Shown one piece after another: positions 1-8,592 of a stretch of 64,000 nucleotides of DNA. The position numbers and the translations under genes were made by a program. The DNA is taken from contig NZ_SOFP01000011.1 in assembly GCF_004402785.1 (NCBI RefSeq), positions 38,156-102,155 of the forward strand, in the 5' to 3' direction. A model generated the notes under the pieces. That model saw only the letters and a list, made by a program, of their open reading frames with translations. It was not told the origin of the DNA and searched no databases. The stretch's first letter is position 1, and each line of letters starts with the position of its first letter. The stretch comes from Cryobacterium algoritolerans (GTDB taxonomy: Bacteria; Actinomycetota; Actinomycetes; Actinomycetales; Microbacteriaceae).

Positions 1-966
1 GTCGGCCTGGCCGGACGCGACGATCTGCTCGGCCTGCGCCGCCGTGGTGATCAACCCGACCGCGCTGACGGGGACATCCGCCGCGGTCTTCACGTGTTCC
101 GCCAGCGGAACCTGGTATCCGGGCCCGATCGGGATGCTCACCCCGGTGACGTTGCCGCCGGAGGAGATGTCGAACAGGTCCGCCCCGGCCGCCGCTGCCC
201 AGCCGGCGACCGTGGCGGTGTCGTCCTCATTCCAGCCGCCCGGCGCGTAGTCGGTGGCGGAGAACCGCACGAACACGGGGTGCTCGGGGCCGATCGCGGT
301 GCGGACTGCCGTCACCACGGCGAGCAACAGCCGGGCGCGATTCTCCAGCGAGCCGCCGTACTCGTCGGTGCGCCGGTTGCTCAACGGGGAAAGGAACTGA
401 TGCAGCAGGTAACCGTGCGCCGCGTGGATTTCGACCAGGTCGAACCCCGCGCCGATCGCGTGCCCGGCGGCCGCCGCGAAGTCGTCGACGATGCCGCGGA
501 TGCCGGCGGCGTCGAGTGCGACAGGAGGGTCATAGCCGGGAAACGGCACCGCCGAGGCCGATACGGCCTGCCAGCCGCCGGCACTTGCGGGCACGGTGCC
601 GTGCTCGTCGTGACCCCAGGCCGGCCAGGTCGACGCCTTACGCCCGGCGTGGGCGAGCTGGATGCCGGCCACGGCACCCTGCGAATGGATGAAGTCCACG
701 ATCCGCGCCCATGCCGCGGCCTGGTCGTCGTTCCAGATCCCGGTATCCGCATCGGTGATGCGGCCCTCCGGGCTGACCGCGCTCGCCTCGGCGACGACCA
801 GGCCCGCGCCGCCTGCCGCCAGCTGGCCCAGGTGCATGAGGTGCCAGTCACGGGGAACCCCGTCCTTCGCCAGGATCGAGTACTGGCACATCGGGGCCGC
901 CCAGATCCGGTTGCGGAACGTGACGCCGCGGAGAGTGAGCGGTTCAAACAGTGCGGCAGTGGCCAC
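1..966 (-). CDS. NADH:flavin oxidoreductase, Old Yellow Enzyme family (YqjM-like), 3' end cut by window
   Basis: FMN-dependent ene-reductase that would use NAD(P)H to reduce activated C=C bonds in the cytoplasm. Seen: 322 codons open to the window edge. The N-terminal FMN-barrel motif APMCQYS (residues 24-30) carries the Cys that tunes FMN in YqjM-type enzymes. The substrate-binding pair HAAH is at 181-184, followed by SNRRTDEYGGS. The GTG start has GGGGA 6-7 nt upstream. An ATG at 977 is in another frame and was rejected. The family is usually 340-360 aa, so only about 25 C-terminal residues should be missing. The physiological substrate cannot be told from sequence. Confidence 0.88.
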   Translation of the reverse strand, partial: MATAALFEPLTLRGVTFRNRIWAAPMCQYSILAKDGVPRDWHLMHLGQLAAGGAGLVVAEASAVSPEGRITDADTGIWNDDQAAAWARIVDFIHSQGAVAGIQLAHAGRKASTWPAWGHDEHGTVPASAGGWQAVSASAVPFPGYDPPVALDAAGIRGIVDDFAAAAGHAIGAGFDLVEIHAAHGYLLHQFLSPLSNRRTDEYGGSLENRARLLLAVVTAVRTAIGPEHPVFVRFSATDYAPGGWNEDDTATVAGWAAAAGADLFDISSGGNVTGVSIPIGPGYQVPLAEHVKTAADVPVSAVGLITTAAQAEQIVASGQAD

Positions 967-1040
967 GGGTTCCCCAATGTGTCGGTGCGGCCGCCCCGTC
1001 TGACGGCCCGGATCTATCCGAAACAACCTATCGTGAGTGC

Positions 1041-1919
1041 ATGAGGGAACCGCTGGACTGGCTGGAGTGGGACGAGCGGCACGCCCGGGCCTGGATCGAT
1101 ATTCCCCAGCCGGTGGACGACAAGTACAGCCGCGGCGTGCTCGGCGTTCGCACCGGGTCGAGAATCTACCCGGGCGCTGCGGTGCTCGGGGTCGAGGCTG
1201 CCGCCCGCACCGGCGTCGGAATGGTGCGCTACCTGGGACCGCGCCGGCCGTCGAACCTCGTGCTCCAGCGCCGGCCGGAGGTCGTCACCGTCCCCGGCCG
1301 GGTGCAGGCGTGGCTGCTCGGTTCGGGCATGGATGCCGCCGCCCGCGACGACGCGACGGCCACTGCTCTGGTCGAAGCCCTCGCGGCCGGACTGCCGACA
1401 GTGTGCGACGCCGGCGTGCTCGACCTGATCGCGCACGCCACCGGCCCGACGGTGGTCACCCCGCACTTCCGGGAGCTGGCGGGGCTGCTCAGCCGGCCGG
1501 GCAAGCCGGTGACCGCAGCGTTGGTTGCGGCCGCGCCGGGGGAGTGGGCCGTCCGCGCCGCAACCGATCTCGGGGTCACGGTGCTGCTCAAGGGTTCCAC
1601 CACCTTCGTCGCATCGCCGGCCGGCGCCCGCCTCTGCGTCACCGGGGCGCCGGCCTGGCTGGCGACGGCCGGTTCAGGGGACGTTCTGGCCGGCATCCTC
1701 GGAGCCCTGATGGCCACGCACTCCGCCGCCATCGACACGGACGCGGACGCCCTCGTCGCCCTCGCCGCGACCGCCGCCCTGGTGCATGCGCTCGCCGCCG
1801 GGCGAGCGTCGAACGGCGGCCCGATCACGGCCCTCGACGTGGCAGAGGCCGTCCCCGCCACGATCGGGGCCCTCCTGGCGCCGACCTCCGGTGGGCGGCG
1901 CGCGGCCGCGCCCGCCTGA
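1041..1919 (+). CDS. nnrD: ADP-dependent (S)-NAD(P)H-hydrate dehydratase
   Basis: Repairs hydrated NAD(P)H by dehydrating the S epimer at the expense of ADP; a ribokinase-fold YjeF C-terminal domain. Seen in 292 aa: GSGM at 94-97, an LKGSTT segment near 183-188 and the nucleotide/catalytic signature GSGDVLAG at 211-218, with the expected catalytic Asp at 214. There is no N-terminal YjeF epimerase domain, so this is the dehydratase-only form. The ATG at 1041 was chosen because family homology begins just after it; the frame is open further upstream to 951. It diverges from the Old Yellow Enzyme gene. Confidence 0.88.
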   Translation: MREPLDWLEWDERHARAWIDIPQPVDDKYSRGVLGVRTGSRIYPGAAVLGVEAAARTGVGMVRYLGPRRPSNLVLQRRPEVVTVPGRVQAWLLGSGMDAAARDDATATALVEALAAGLPTVCDAGVLDLIAHATGPTVVTPHFRELAGLLSRPGKPVTAALVAAAPGEWAVRAATDLGVTVLLKGSTTFVASPAGARLCVTGAPAWLATAGSGDVLAGILGALMATHSAAIDTDADALVALAATAALVHALAAGRASNGGPITALDVAEAVPATIGALLAPTSGGRRAAAPA

Positions 1920-1969
1920 TCGGGCCCGGCGAACCAATCGGAGTTGGCGCCGATGTGGGAAAGTTGAGG

Positions 1970-3256
1970 GTGCCTGATCCCACCGCCAGCAAGCCGACGC
2001 CTGTGCCGACCCCCGCCGCCGGGCTCGGTGCCGCGCCCCGGGCGACGCTCTGGGCCGGTTTCGTCCTCGTGCATGTCGTTCTCGTACTGCTGTGTTTCCT
2101 CGCCCCGGGCTGGCCGCTCGGAGACGTGCAGAAGGTCTACTTCGGCTGGGCCAGGGACGCAGTCGCCGGCACCTCCGTCGTCGGCATCGACACCGGCTTC
2201 GTCTACCCGATCCTCGCGTTCGTGCCCATTCTTGCCTCCCTCGCGTTCGGCCCGGCGTTCTATGCGGCAACCTGGCTGGGCATCGTGACCCTGCTCAACG
2301 GGATAGCGTTCGCGTTCCTGCTCGGCCGCGGCCGCAACCGGGCGGCGCTCCTGGCAGCCGGCTGGTGGCTGGCCTTCCTGGTGCTGCTCGGACCGATTGC
2401 CCTGGCCCGGATCGACGCGGTCACCGCGGCGATGGCGCTCGTCGCTGTGATCTGGGTGCGCTCGCGGCCGTTCGCGGCGACGGTTCTACTCACCGTTGCC
2501 ACCTGGGTGAAGGTCTGGCCGATCGCGCTTGTCGCAGCGCTGTTCGTGGCGTCACGGCGGCGGTGGCAGGTTACCCTGGCCCTGGCGGGCACCAGCGCGG
2601 CCATCATCGCCGTGGCGCTGGGGCTTGGCAGCGGTCCGAACGTCTTCAGCTTCGTCACCGAGCAGACCAACCGGGGCATCCAGATCGAGTCTCCCGTCGG
2701 CGGGATCTGGATGTGGCAGGCGGCCCTGCGCGTGCCGGGAACAGTGGTCTACTACGACCGGCAGATTCTCACCTACCAGGTCATCGGCACGGGAACCAAC
2801 GTCGCGATCGCCCTGATGACCCCCCTGCTCGTGCTCGCTGTGGCTGCCGTGCTACTGCTCGGCTGGCAGGCCCGTCGCAGGGGAGCGGCCGGGGACCGGC
2901 TGTACCCGCCGCTCGTGCTGGCGCTGGTGCTGACCCTGATCCTGGCCAACAAGGTCGGCTCGCCGCAGTTCGTCGGCTGGATCGCCGCGCCCGTGATCCT
3001 CGGGCTCCTGGTGCGGGGACGCGGCTGGCGAATGCCGGCCGTCCTCGTGCTGGCCATCGCCGCGCTCACCCAGCTCGTCTACCCGTACCTGTACCAGTGG
3101 CTGCTCGTCGCCGATCCGTTCATGGTGCTGGTGCTGACCCTGCGCAACCTGCTCGAGGTGGTACTTCTCGGCTGGGCGCTGCGGCAGGTGTGGCGGTCGA
3201 CCGTCGAGTCGGACCCGTCTGCCACTCCTGCCAGGCTCCCCATGACCGCTCCGTAG
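1970..3256 (+). CDS. Polytopic membrane glycosyltransferase, GT87/DUF2029-like
   Basis: Probable polyprenyl-phosphate-sugar-dependent glycosyltransferase of the cell envelope. Seen: 428 aa with about ten hydrophobic segments, beginning with [16 protein letters not shown] near residue 26. An Asp near [11 protein letters not shown] sits in the first external loop, and basic residues flank several segments. This matches the layout of the actinobacterial GT87 (PimE-like) family, where a loop Asp is catalytic. The GTG at 1970 was chosen because GGGAAAG lies 6 nt upstream; GTG 1955 and TTG 1964 are in the same frame. Sugar donor and acceptor are unknown. Confidence 0.7.
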   Translation: MPDPTASKPTPVPTPAAGLGAAPRATLWAGFVLVHVVLVLLCFLAPGWPLGDVQKVYFGWARDAVAGTSVVGIDTGFVYPILAFVPILASLAFGPAFYAATWLGIVTLLNGIAFAFLLGRGRNRAALLAAGWWLAFLVLLGPIALARIDAVTAAMALVAVIWVRSRPFAATVLLTVATWVKVWPIALVAALFVASRRRWQVTLALAGTSAAIIAVALGLGSGPNVFSFVTEQTNRGIQIESPVGGIWMWQAALRVPGTVVYYDRQILTYQVIGTGTNVAIALMTPLLVLAVAAVLLLGWQARRRGAAGDRLYPPLVLALVLTLILANKVGSPQFVGWIAAPVILGLLVRGRGWRMPAVLVLAIAALTQLVYPYLYQWLLVADPFMVLVLTLRNLLEVVLLGWALRQVWRSTVESDPSATPARLPMTAP

Positions 3257-3291
3257 TGACCCCTGCACCATCTCAATCTGAAGGAGAACCC

Positions 3292-3627
3292 ATGCTCGTC
3301 GCATTCTCGGTCGCACCATCAGGCGGCCACGACGCCGAGGGCTCGGTGCACAATGCCGTCGCCGCAGCGGTACGGGTCGTGCGCGACTCCGGCCTGCCCA
3401 ACCACACCGACTCGATGTTCACGACCATCGAGGGCGACTGGGACGAGGTGTTCGCCGTGGTCAAGGCGGCGACCGAAGCCGTCGGCGCGTGGGGGCCACG
3501 GGTGTCCCTGGTGCTGAAGGCGGACATCCGGCCGGGCCGGACCGGCGAGCTGACGAGCAAGGTCGAACGCCTCGAGGCGGCCCTGGAAGCAGCTCCCTCG
3601 CCGCCCGACGGTACCGCGGGGCCCTAG
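3292..3627 (+). CDS. Thiamine-binding protein, YkoF/MTH1187 (DUF77) family
   Basis: Small soluble protein of the MTH1187/YkoF fold, whose members bind thiamine or its HMP precursor moiety. Seen: 111 aa, starting [11 protein letters not shown], with the typical ferredoxin-like pattern of a first strand, a helix containing [14 protein letters not shown], then [13 protein letters not shown] and a second strand [19 protein letters not shown] lies 5-8 nt before the ATG. It begins 35 nt after the membrane glycosyltransferase and may be cotranscribed. No thiamine riboswitch fits in the short gap. Binding is a family property and is not proven here. Confidence 0.8.
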   Translation: MLVAFSVAPSGGHDAEGSVHNAVAAAVRVVRDSGLPNHTDSMFTTIEGDWDEVFAVVKAATEAVGAWGPRVSLVLKADIRPGRTGELTSKVERLEAALEAAPSPPDGTAGP

Positions 3628-3699
3628 CCTGGCTGGCCTTTGGCTCTGCCGGCCAGGGAGCCGGCCTGTGGGTAGGTCCAGGCCGGTCTGTGGGCAGCT

Positions 3700-4386
3700 C
3701 TAGTCGGTCTGCAGGAGGATGCCGTCGTGGATGGCGCGCTTGCGCAAGGCCACCTTCGTGCCGACGTCGAACCCCGCGAGGCGGTACTTCTCGCGGATCC
3801 GCTTGAGGTACGACTTAGCGGTCTCCTCGGAGATTCCGAGCTGGTGGGCCACGGCCTTGACCGGCTCGCCTGCTCCGTAGAGGGCCATCACCCGGCGCTC
3901 CTGGGCGCTCAGCCGGGGGGAGCCGCCGCTGGTGCCGGCGCTCAGCGCCTCGTCCAGCTCGGCCGAAATATAGGACTCACCCTCGTAAGCCGCGCGGATC
4001 GCCTCGACGATCATGTTCGCTTCCTCGCTCTTGACGAGGTAGCCGAGTGCCCCGGCTGCCAGCGCCTCGCGCACGAGGCCGGGCTCGGAGTAGGTGCTCA
4101 TCAGCACCGTCTTCACCCCGGCGGTCTTGAGGGTGGAGATCTTCAGGGAGACCGGGATGTTGTCCTTGAGGTCGAGGTCGAGGAGCACGACGTCGACGGG
4201 GAACTCGGGGTGGGTGAGCAACTCCGGCCACGTCGTGACGGCGGCGACCATGTTGATATCGTCCGCTGCCCCCCTGATCCACTCGGTGAGGGCACCGAGG
4301 AGCATCCGATGATCGTCGACCAGGGCCAGCCGGATGGGGTGTTCCCTGCTCGGCACTGCGGTATCCGTCATTGTCGTGTTCGTCAT
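3700..4386 (-). CDS. Response regulator, REC plus LuxR-type HTH
   Basis: Cytoplasmic two-component output protein. Seen in 228 aa: receiver acidic pair VDDH at 23-26, phospho-acceptor Asp70 in VVLLDLDL, conserved Lys in YLVKSEE near 120, and a C-terminal helix-turn-helix, roughly 160-210, beginning LSAQERRVMALYGAG. The start has AGGAGG 5 nt upstream of ATG 4386; ATG 4371 is also in frame. It is the last gene of a three-gene minus-strand operon after the histidine kinase and the kinase-like membrane protein, 60 nt behind the latter, so those are its probable partners. The regulon is unknown. Confidence 0.9.
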   Translation of the reverse strand: MTNTTMTDTAVPSREHPIRLALVDDHRMLLGALTEWIRGAADDINMVAAVTTWPELLTHPEFPVDVVLLDLDLKDNIPVSLKISTLKTAGVKTVLMSTYSEPGLVREALAAGALGYLVKSEEANMIVEAIRAAYEGESYISAELDEALSAGTSGGSPRLSAQERRVMALYGAGEPVKAVAHQLGISEETAKSYLKRIREKYRLAGFDVGTKVALRKRAIHDGILLQTD

Positions 4387-4446
4387 TGCTGCCTCCTACT
4401 GCCTCTGCACCCGACCAAAAAGCCCGACGGCTCTCCGTCGCAGACT

Positions 4447-5739
4447 CTACGCATCCGCGGGATTGTCGATACTGCACTCGATCTCCACCCGGAGACTTCC
4501 GTCCCGGGTCGAATCGATGTGAGGACCGACTACTCGGATAGCTTGCCACGTCTCGGGGTCCACCCGCCGCCGGGGCACACCCGTGGTGGTCAATTCGATT
4601 GGAAATCGTAACTTCTGACGTGCGCGTAGGCCGTGGGTGGGTCTGATCGGGCCCAGGGAGAGTGAAACAGTGGCCTCGGCGCGAGTTGTATCGCTGATTA
4701 GGAGCCAGATCGTGCGAAGCAGCGCGTCGCGCTGGGCCGGGTCGAGCAGCCCGGCGAGGCCCGCGGGATCGTGCAGGTTGACCGACGGGCCGAGAAACTC
4801 CGACTCGGTGATCGCATGGTGGAGCCAGGTCTCCCGCCGGCCCTGGATCAGGTGCAGGCGCAGCTGGGTGGCAAGGGTGGCGGCCGTCGTCGACTTGTCT
4901 GAGCTGAGCGGAAGCGCAGTACGGCCCTGGGCGACGTCGTTGAGCAGGGTTTCCGCGTCGAGGTCGATCCGCGCGAGCTCCTCGGAGGCGAGCATGCCCA
5001 CGGCGAACTGCGGTTGGGAGACGGTGCTCTGCACGAGCACCAGGTCCAGCTCTCGCTGGGCCATCCGGCGGAATGAACGCACGATCGCGACTCCGAGCAG
5101 CGGCGGCATGATGGCCAGGACGATGGCCAGCAGTTCCGGTGCGAGGGTGAACGGGTCAGGGCGCGACTCCGTGATGGCGCCGACGAACAGGAACGCGGCC
5201 AGCACGACGGCCGACGTGACCACGTCGTGACCACGGCGCACCGTGACCAGGGCGATCAGGAGCGAACCGACGGCCGCGGCCGCGGTCGGGTAGACCTCTG
5301 ACCCGCCCAGTCCTCGTGAACCGGCCAGGTCGAGCACGACTACGACGCTTCCGCTGGCCAGGGCCGCGGCGAACAGCCAATCGGGCATGCGCGCCGACAG
5401 CCTCTGCACCGTGACCAGGGCGAGCGCCGTCGTCGCCATCAGGAGCGTCCAGGCCAGCAGGCTCGGCAGGGGGTTCGGGTAGTCGAACCACTGGATCATG
5501 AACCGCCAGAAGAGGAACAGGGCGATGAATCCGCCGCTGAAGGACAGTCCGATGCCCAGGTGGCGACCGCCCAGGCCGCTCTGGTTGGCGCGGGTGGTTT
5601 TGACGGTGCGCTCCGGGCGGCGGAAGGTGCGCCGACGGTCCTGGCGTTCCTGGACCTCCTTGAGGCGCAGGTCCCTCCGGCTCGCCCCGGTGGCGCGGAG
5701 GTCGTCCAGCGGGGCGTCGACGAGATCGGGGCCGATCAC
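4447..5739 (-). CDS. Six-TM membrane protein with degenerate kinase-like C-terminal region
   Basis: No known function. Seen in 430 aa: a charged N-terminus (residues 1-58), about six membrane segments (near 62-80, 91-112, 121-139, 150-167, 172-190, 200-222) and a cytoplasmic C-terminal half. The layout, membrane block then a helical region then an alpha/beta region ending in IELTTT and LRVEIECS strands, parallels the neighbouring sensor kinase. However, no phospho-acceptor His box, N box or glycine-rich ATP motif is recognisable. Its ATG overlaps the kinase stop by 4 nt, implying translational coupling. Inference: a catalytically dead sensor or scaffold for the kinase. Alternative: an unrelated integral membrane regulator. 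Confidence 0.6.
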   Translation of the reverse strand: MIGPDLVDAPLDDLRATGASRRDLRLKEVQERQDRRRTFRRPERTVKTTRANQSGLGGRHLGIGLSFSGGFIALFLFWRFMIQWFDYPNPLPSLLAWTLLMATTALALVTVQRLSARMPDWLFAAALASGSVVVVLDLAGSRGLGGSEVYPTAAAAVGSLLIALVTVRRGHDVVTSAVVLAAFLFVGAITESRPDPFTLAPELLAIVLAIMPPLLGVAIVRSFRRMAQRELDLVLVQSTVSQPQFAVGMLASEELARIDLDAETLLNDVAQGRTALPLSSDKSTTAATLATQLRLHLIQGRRETWLHHAITESEFLGPSVNLHDPAGLAGLLDPAQRDALLRTIWLLISDTTRAEATVSLSLGPIRPTHGLRARQKLRFPIELTTTGVPRRRVDPETWQAIRVVGPHIDSTRDGSLRVEIECSIDNPADA

Positions 5740-6905
5740 TTCGGCACCTCCAGCACAACGGTCGTTCCGGAGCCGGGGGAGGAGAACAACCTGGCGTTGC
5801 CGCCCACGTCTCGCAGCCGGGCCACGACCGATTCGGCGAAACCGAGCCTTTCGGCGCTCACCCCGAGCAGGTCGAAGCCGACGCCGGCGTCGGTGACCAT
5901 GGCGCGCACGGTGGTGTCGTCATCCGAGATCGTGACGTCGGCCCGGTCGACCCCGGCATGGCGGCGCACGTTCTCCAGGCACTCGCCCAGCGCGAGTAGG
6001 AACGAGTCGAGGACGTCGCTGGGCAGCAGCACCTGCCCGCTGCCGTGCCAGTCCACCTCGAGTCCCATCCGGCCGAAGCGCTGCTTCACAGATTCCAGGG
6101 TGCTGCCCAGGGTCGACTCCGTGGCCGGCTCCAGGGTGTATACGCCGGAGCGACGCGGCGTCGGCAGGCCGCCCAGGCGCAACTGCCGCAACAGTCGGGC
6201 GTCGTCGCCGGCCTGCTGGCGGAGCGCGGCCGGGCGGACACCGACACCGGAGTGGGCGAGCAGGGTGAGGGTGGCGAGCACGGTGTCGTGCAGGAGCCTG
6301 GCGTCCTGGCGGCGCTGAGCCTCCAATTCGCTGGCGTGTCGTTCGGCCAGGTGGGCGCGGCCGATCGCGGCAATGCGTTGCATCACCCGGGGCACGCTTT
6401 GGGCAACCCACCAGCCCGCGAGCGCAACGGCGAACCAGCCGCAGGTCGTGATGGCCAGGGGGACGATCGCCCCGGCGGACGTGATCGTCGTCGCAAGGAC
6501 GCTGGCCAGGGTGGCCGAGAACGCGGCGAACAACATGATCAGTCGGAGCGGGCTGACGACCAGGACGAGCGCGACGGCGCTCGTCGCCGTCGCAGCCACG
6601 GTGCCGATGACGGTCTCCTCGACCAGGTTCAGGCCTGGCGGCCGCTGGCCGGAGAAGCCGACCAGGAGGATGATGCCGATGCCGGAGAGCACGATCAGGA
6701 TGACCCAGCGCATCCGGCCGGATCGGCCGAGCAGATACTGGCCGGCGACCAGGAGAAGCAGCACCGGCAGGCAACGGCCGAGCAGGGCCAGGCTGAGGCC
6801 GCCCGGAACCAGCATCACGACAAGCACCGCCACGGAACCGGCCAGGCCGGTCAACCGGGCGGCTCTCCGCAGGAGGCGGTCGCGCTCTTTGAAGATTCGT
6901 TGCAT
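5736..6905 (-). CDS. Membrane sensor histidine kinase (HisKA_3/HATPase_c type)
   Basis: Likely autophosphorylates on His206 and donates phosphate to the LuxR-type regulator two genes downstream. Seen in 389 aa: five to six membrane segments between about 18 and 170, a dimerisation box DARLLHDTVLATLTLLAH (His206), N box GECLENVRRHAG (Asn312), glycine box DAGVGFD (339-345) and C-terminal GSGTTVVLEV. This arrangement is typical of kinases paired with LuxR-class regulators. It is the first gene of the operon. There is no extracellular domain of any size, so the stimulus is probably sensed in or at the membrane. Confidence 0.88.
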   Translation of the reverse strand: MQRIFKERDRLLRRAARLTGLAGSVAVLVVMLVPGGLSLALLGRCLPVLLLLVAGQYLLGRSGRMRWVILIVLSGIGIILLVGFSGQRPPGLNLVEETVIGTVAATATSAVALVLVVSPLRLIMLFAAFSATLASVLATTITSAGAIVPLAITTCGWFAVALAGWWVAQSVPRVMQRIAAIGRAHLAERHASELEAQRRQDARLLHDTVLATLTLLAHSGVGVRPAALRQQAGDDARLLRQLRLGGLPTPRRSGVYTLEPATESTLGSTLESVKQRFGRMGLEVDWHGSGQVLLPSDVLDSFLLALGECLENVRRHAGVDRADVTISDDDTTVRAMVTDAGVGFDLLGVSAERLGFAESVVARLRDVGGNARLFSSPGSGTTVVLEVPK

Positions 6906-7004
6906 GTCGCCTGGATTACCCCTCGTAATGCCCTATTGAGCACCATATCCGGCCCGAACCCCTTTTCTTGTGATCCGGGAGACACTGGTTCCTGTGCCGA
7001 TGGT

Positions 7005-8486
7005 TCATGAGGCAGGCCGCGCCATGGGCACCGGTGGCTCGGCGGATCCCTGGTCGAGCCGGAAGGGCGGGTAATCATCCCGCATCAGTGCGGTATACAC
7101 GGTGACCCGGAAGACCCAGCGGTCAAGACCGAGGATGAGGTCGAACAGGGTGCGACGCAGGCGACCGGTGAAGAGCAGGATCAGTCCGGAGAGCAGCACA
7201 AGCAGCCCGATCAGGGACGGCCCGGTCGTGGCTGCGGTTCCGGCGCCGGCCGGCCAGTCCGCCGGTGGGGTGCGCCAGGACCAGGCGCTGCCGGTGATGA
7301 CCGCCACGATCAGGAGGTGCGGCACTGCCAGCAGCCACCACTTGACGAGAACCAGACCGTTGGACAACCGCGCCGGGTAATCGACCTGGAGATCGGCCGG
7401 GTAGTCCGTCGCGGCGAGCGTGAACGGGGGATAGCGGTCGGTTCCGAGGGCCGAGTAGGAGTAGAAGGCCACCCGCCAGCTCCAGCGCAACACCCCGACG
7501 TTGAAGGTGAACAACGATGCGGGGTAGCGCCCGGTGAACAGGATCGCAAAGCCGGCCGCGATGGTGGTGACGAAGAAGGCACACCAGAGGAAGAAGAGCA
7601 CGATCAGGTGGGGGATGACAAGGAGCCACTTCACCAGCCAGAGCCACCGTGACAGCACCGGGTCCGGTTTCCCGGTCAGGCGGGCCGGGTACGCGCGCCA
7701 TTCGTCGACCGGGACGCCCCGCCCGACCGGCGGTTTGCCCATGATCGATGGGGCGGCCGGCGGCGGCGCAGACCCCGGCGGCAGTGCTGCGGGAGGCAGG
7801 CCGGCCGACGGAGCGCCGGGTGGGACCGGGGTGCCCCTGCCCAGCCCGACGGCACTGAGCACGACGAGCGCGATTCCGAGCAGCAGCAACAGGATTCCGG
7901 CGATCACCAGCCCGATCGCGAGCGGCCCGAGCAGGCCCAGCCGGGCACCTGCCCGCAGTTGCACGGCCACGCTGGGGCTCGCATCCGCGTTCATCACGAC
8001 GACGGCCCACGTGCCGGGCCGGACATCCCAGACCACCTGTTGCGTTCCCGGCCCGGAGGCCGACACCGTCCACCAACCCTGGTCGCCGGGGAGCACGGGC
8101 CGGGCCGTGCCCGGTACGTCCCGGTACTCCGCGCGGAACGGGGAGACGCTCACGTCCACCAGCTCCGTGTGGTGCACCGCCGTGAGGTAGCGGTCCACCT
8201 CGGTCTGGGGTGCGATGCCGATGAACACGTCGCCGCCCGTGCTCGTGGCCTCCAGGCGGATGCTTGCCACCCCGGTGGGGATCCCCGAGGTGCCGGCGAC
8301 GTCCAGTCTCGGCGAGGTCAGCGCGTAGGAGTCGGCGGAGAATGAGGCGGCCGGCGCGCTGAGGAATCCGTTGCCCGCCTGCCGCGAACTCGCCACTGTG
8401 GCGGCCACGCCCCCGGTCAGCATTCCAAGTCCGATCAGTGAGAACACCGTTCCGAGCACCAACATGACGACGTACGCGGGTTTCAT
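7005..8486 (-). CDS. DUF4389 membrane protein (two DUF4389 units)
   Basis: Integral membrane protein of unknown function, 493 aa. Seen: N-terminal membrane anchor (AYVVMLVLGTVFSLIGLGML), an exported beta-rich region (about 40-200), a second membrane segment near 205-235, a Pro-rich linker (about 245-275), then two related units. Each unit has a segment like RYPASLFTFNVGVLRW or LRRTLFDLILGLDRWVFRV followed by an aromatic Y..Y.ALGTDRYPPF or Y.ALMRDDYPPF motif, the DUF4389 hallmark. ATG 8486 has AGAGGA 8 nt upstream; an in-frame GTG at 8507 is less likely. It is separated from the kinase operon by 99 nt and is probably independent of it. Confidence 0.75.
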   Translation of the reverse strand: MKPAYVVMLVLGTVFSLIGLGMLTGGVAATVASSRQAGNGFLSAPAASFSADSYALTSPRLDVAGTSGIPTGVASIRLEATSTGGDVFIGIAPQTEVDRYLTAVHHTELVDVSVSPFRAEYRDVPGTARPVLPGDQGWWTVSASGPGTQQVVWDVRPGTWAVVVMNADASPSVAVQLRAGARLGLLGPLAIGLVIAGILLLLLGIALVVLSAVGLGRGTPVPPGAPSAGLPPAALPPGSAPPPAAPSIMGKPPVGRGVPVDEWRAYPARLTGKPDPVLSRWLWLVKWLLVIPHLIVLFFLWCAFFVTTIAAGFAILFTGRYPASLFTFNVGVLRWSWRVAFYSYSALGTDRYPPFTLAATDYPADLQVDYPARLSNGLVLVKWWLLAVPHLLIVAVITGSAWSWRTPPADWPAGAGTAATTGPSLIGLLVLLSGLILLFTGRLRRTLFDLILGLDRWVFRVTVYTALMRDDYPPFRLDQGSAEPPVPMARPAS

Positions 8487-8592
8487 GGCAGATGTCCTCT
8501 CGGGCACCCTCCAGGGGAATCACCCGATTCCGAGGCTTTCCCTGTATCCTGCGGCTGTCAACCCCTCGGCCGCCGTCACGGCCCCGTCGAGG

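Noticed and set aside
3628..3699. Rho-independent terminator between the convergent genes
   Set aside because: GC-rich inverted sequence exists but no T-run on either side.
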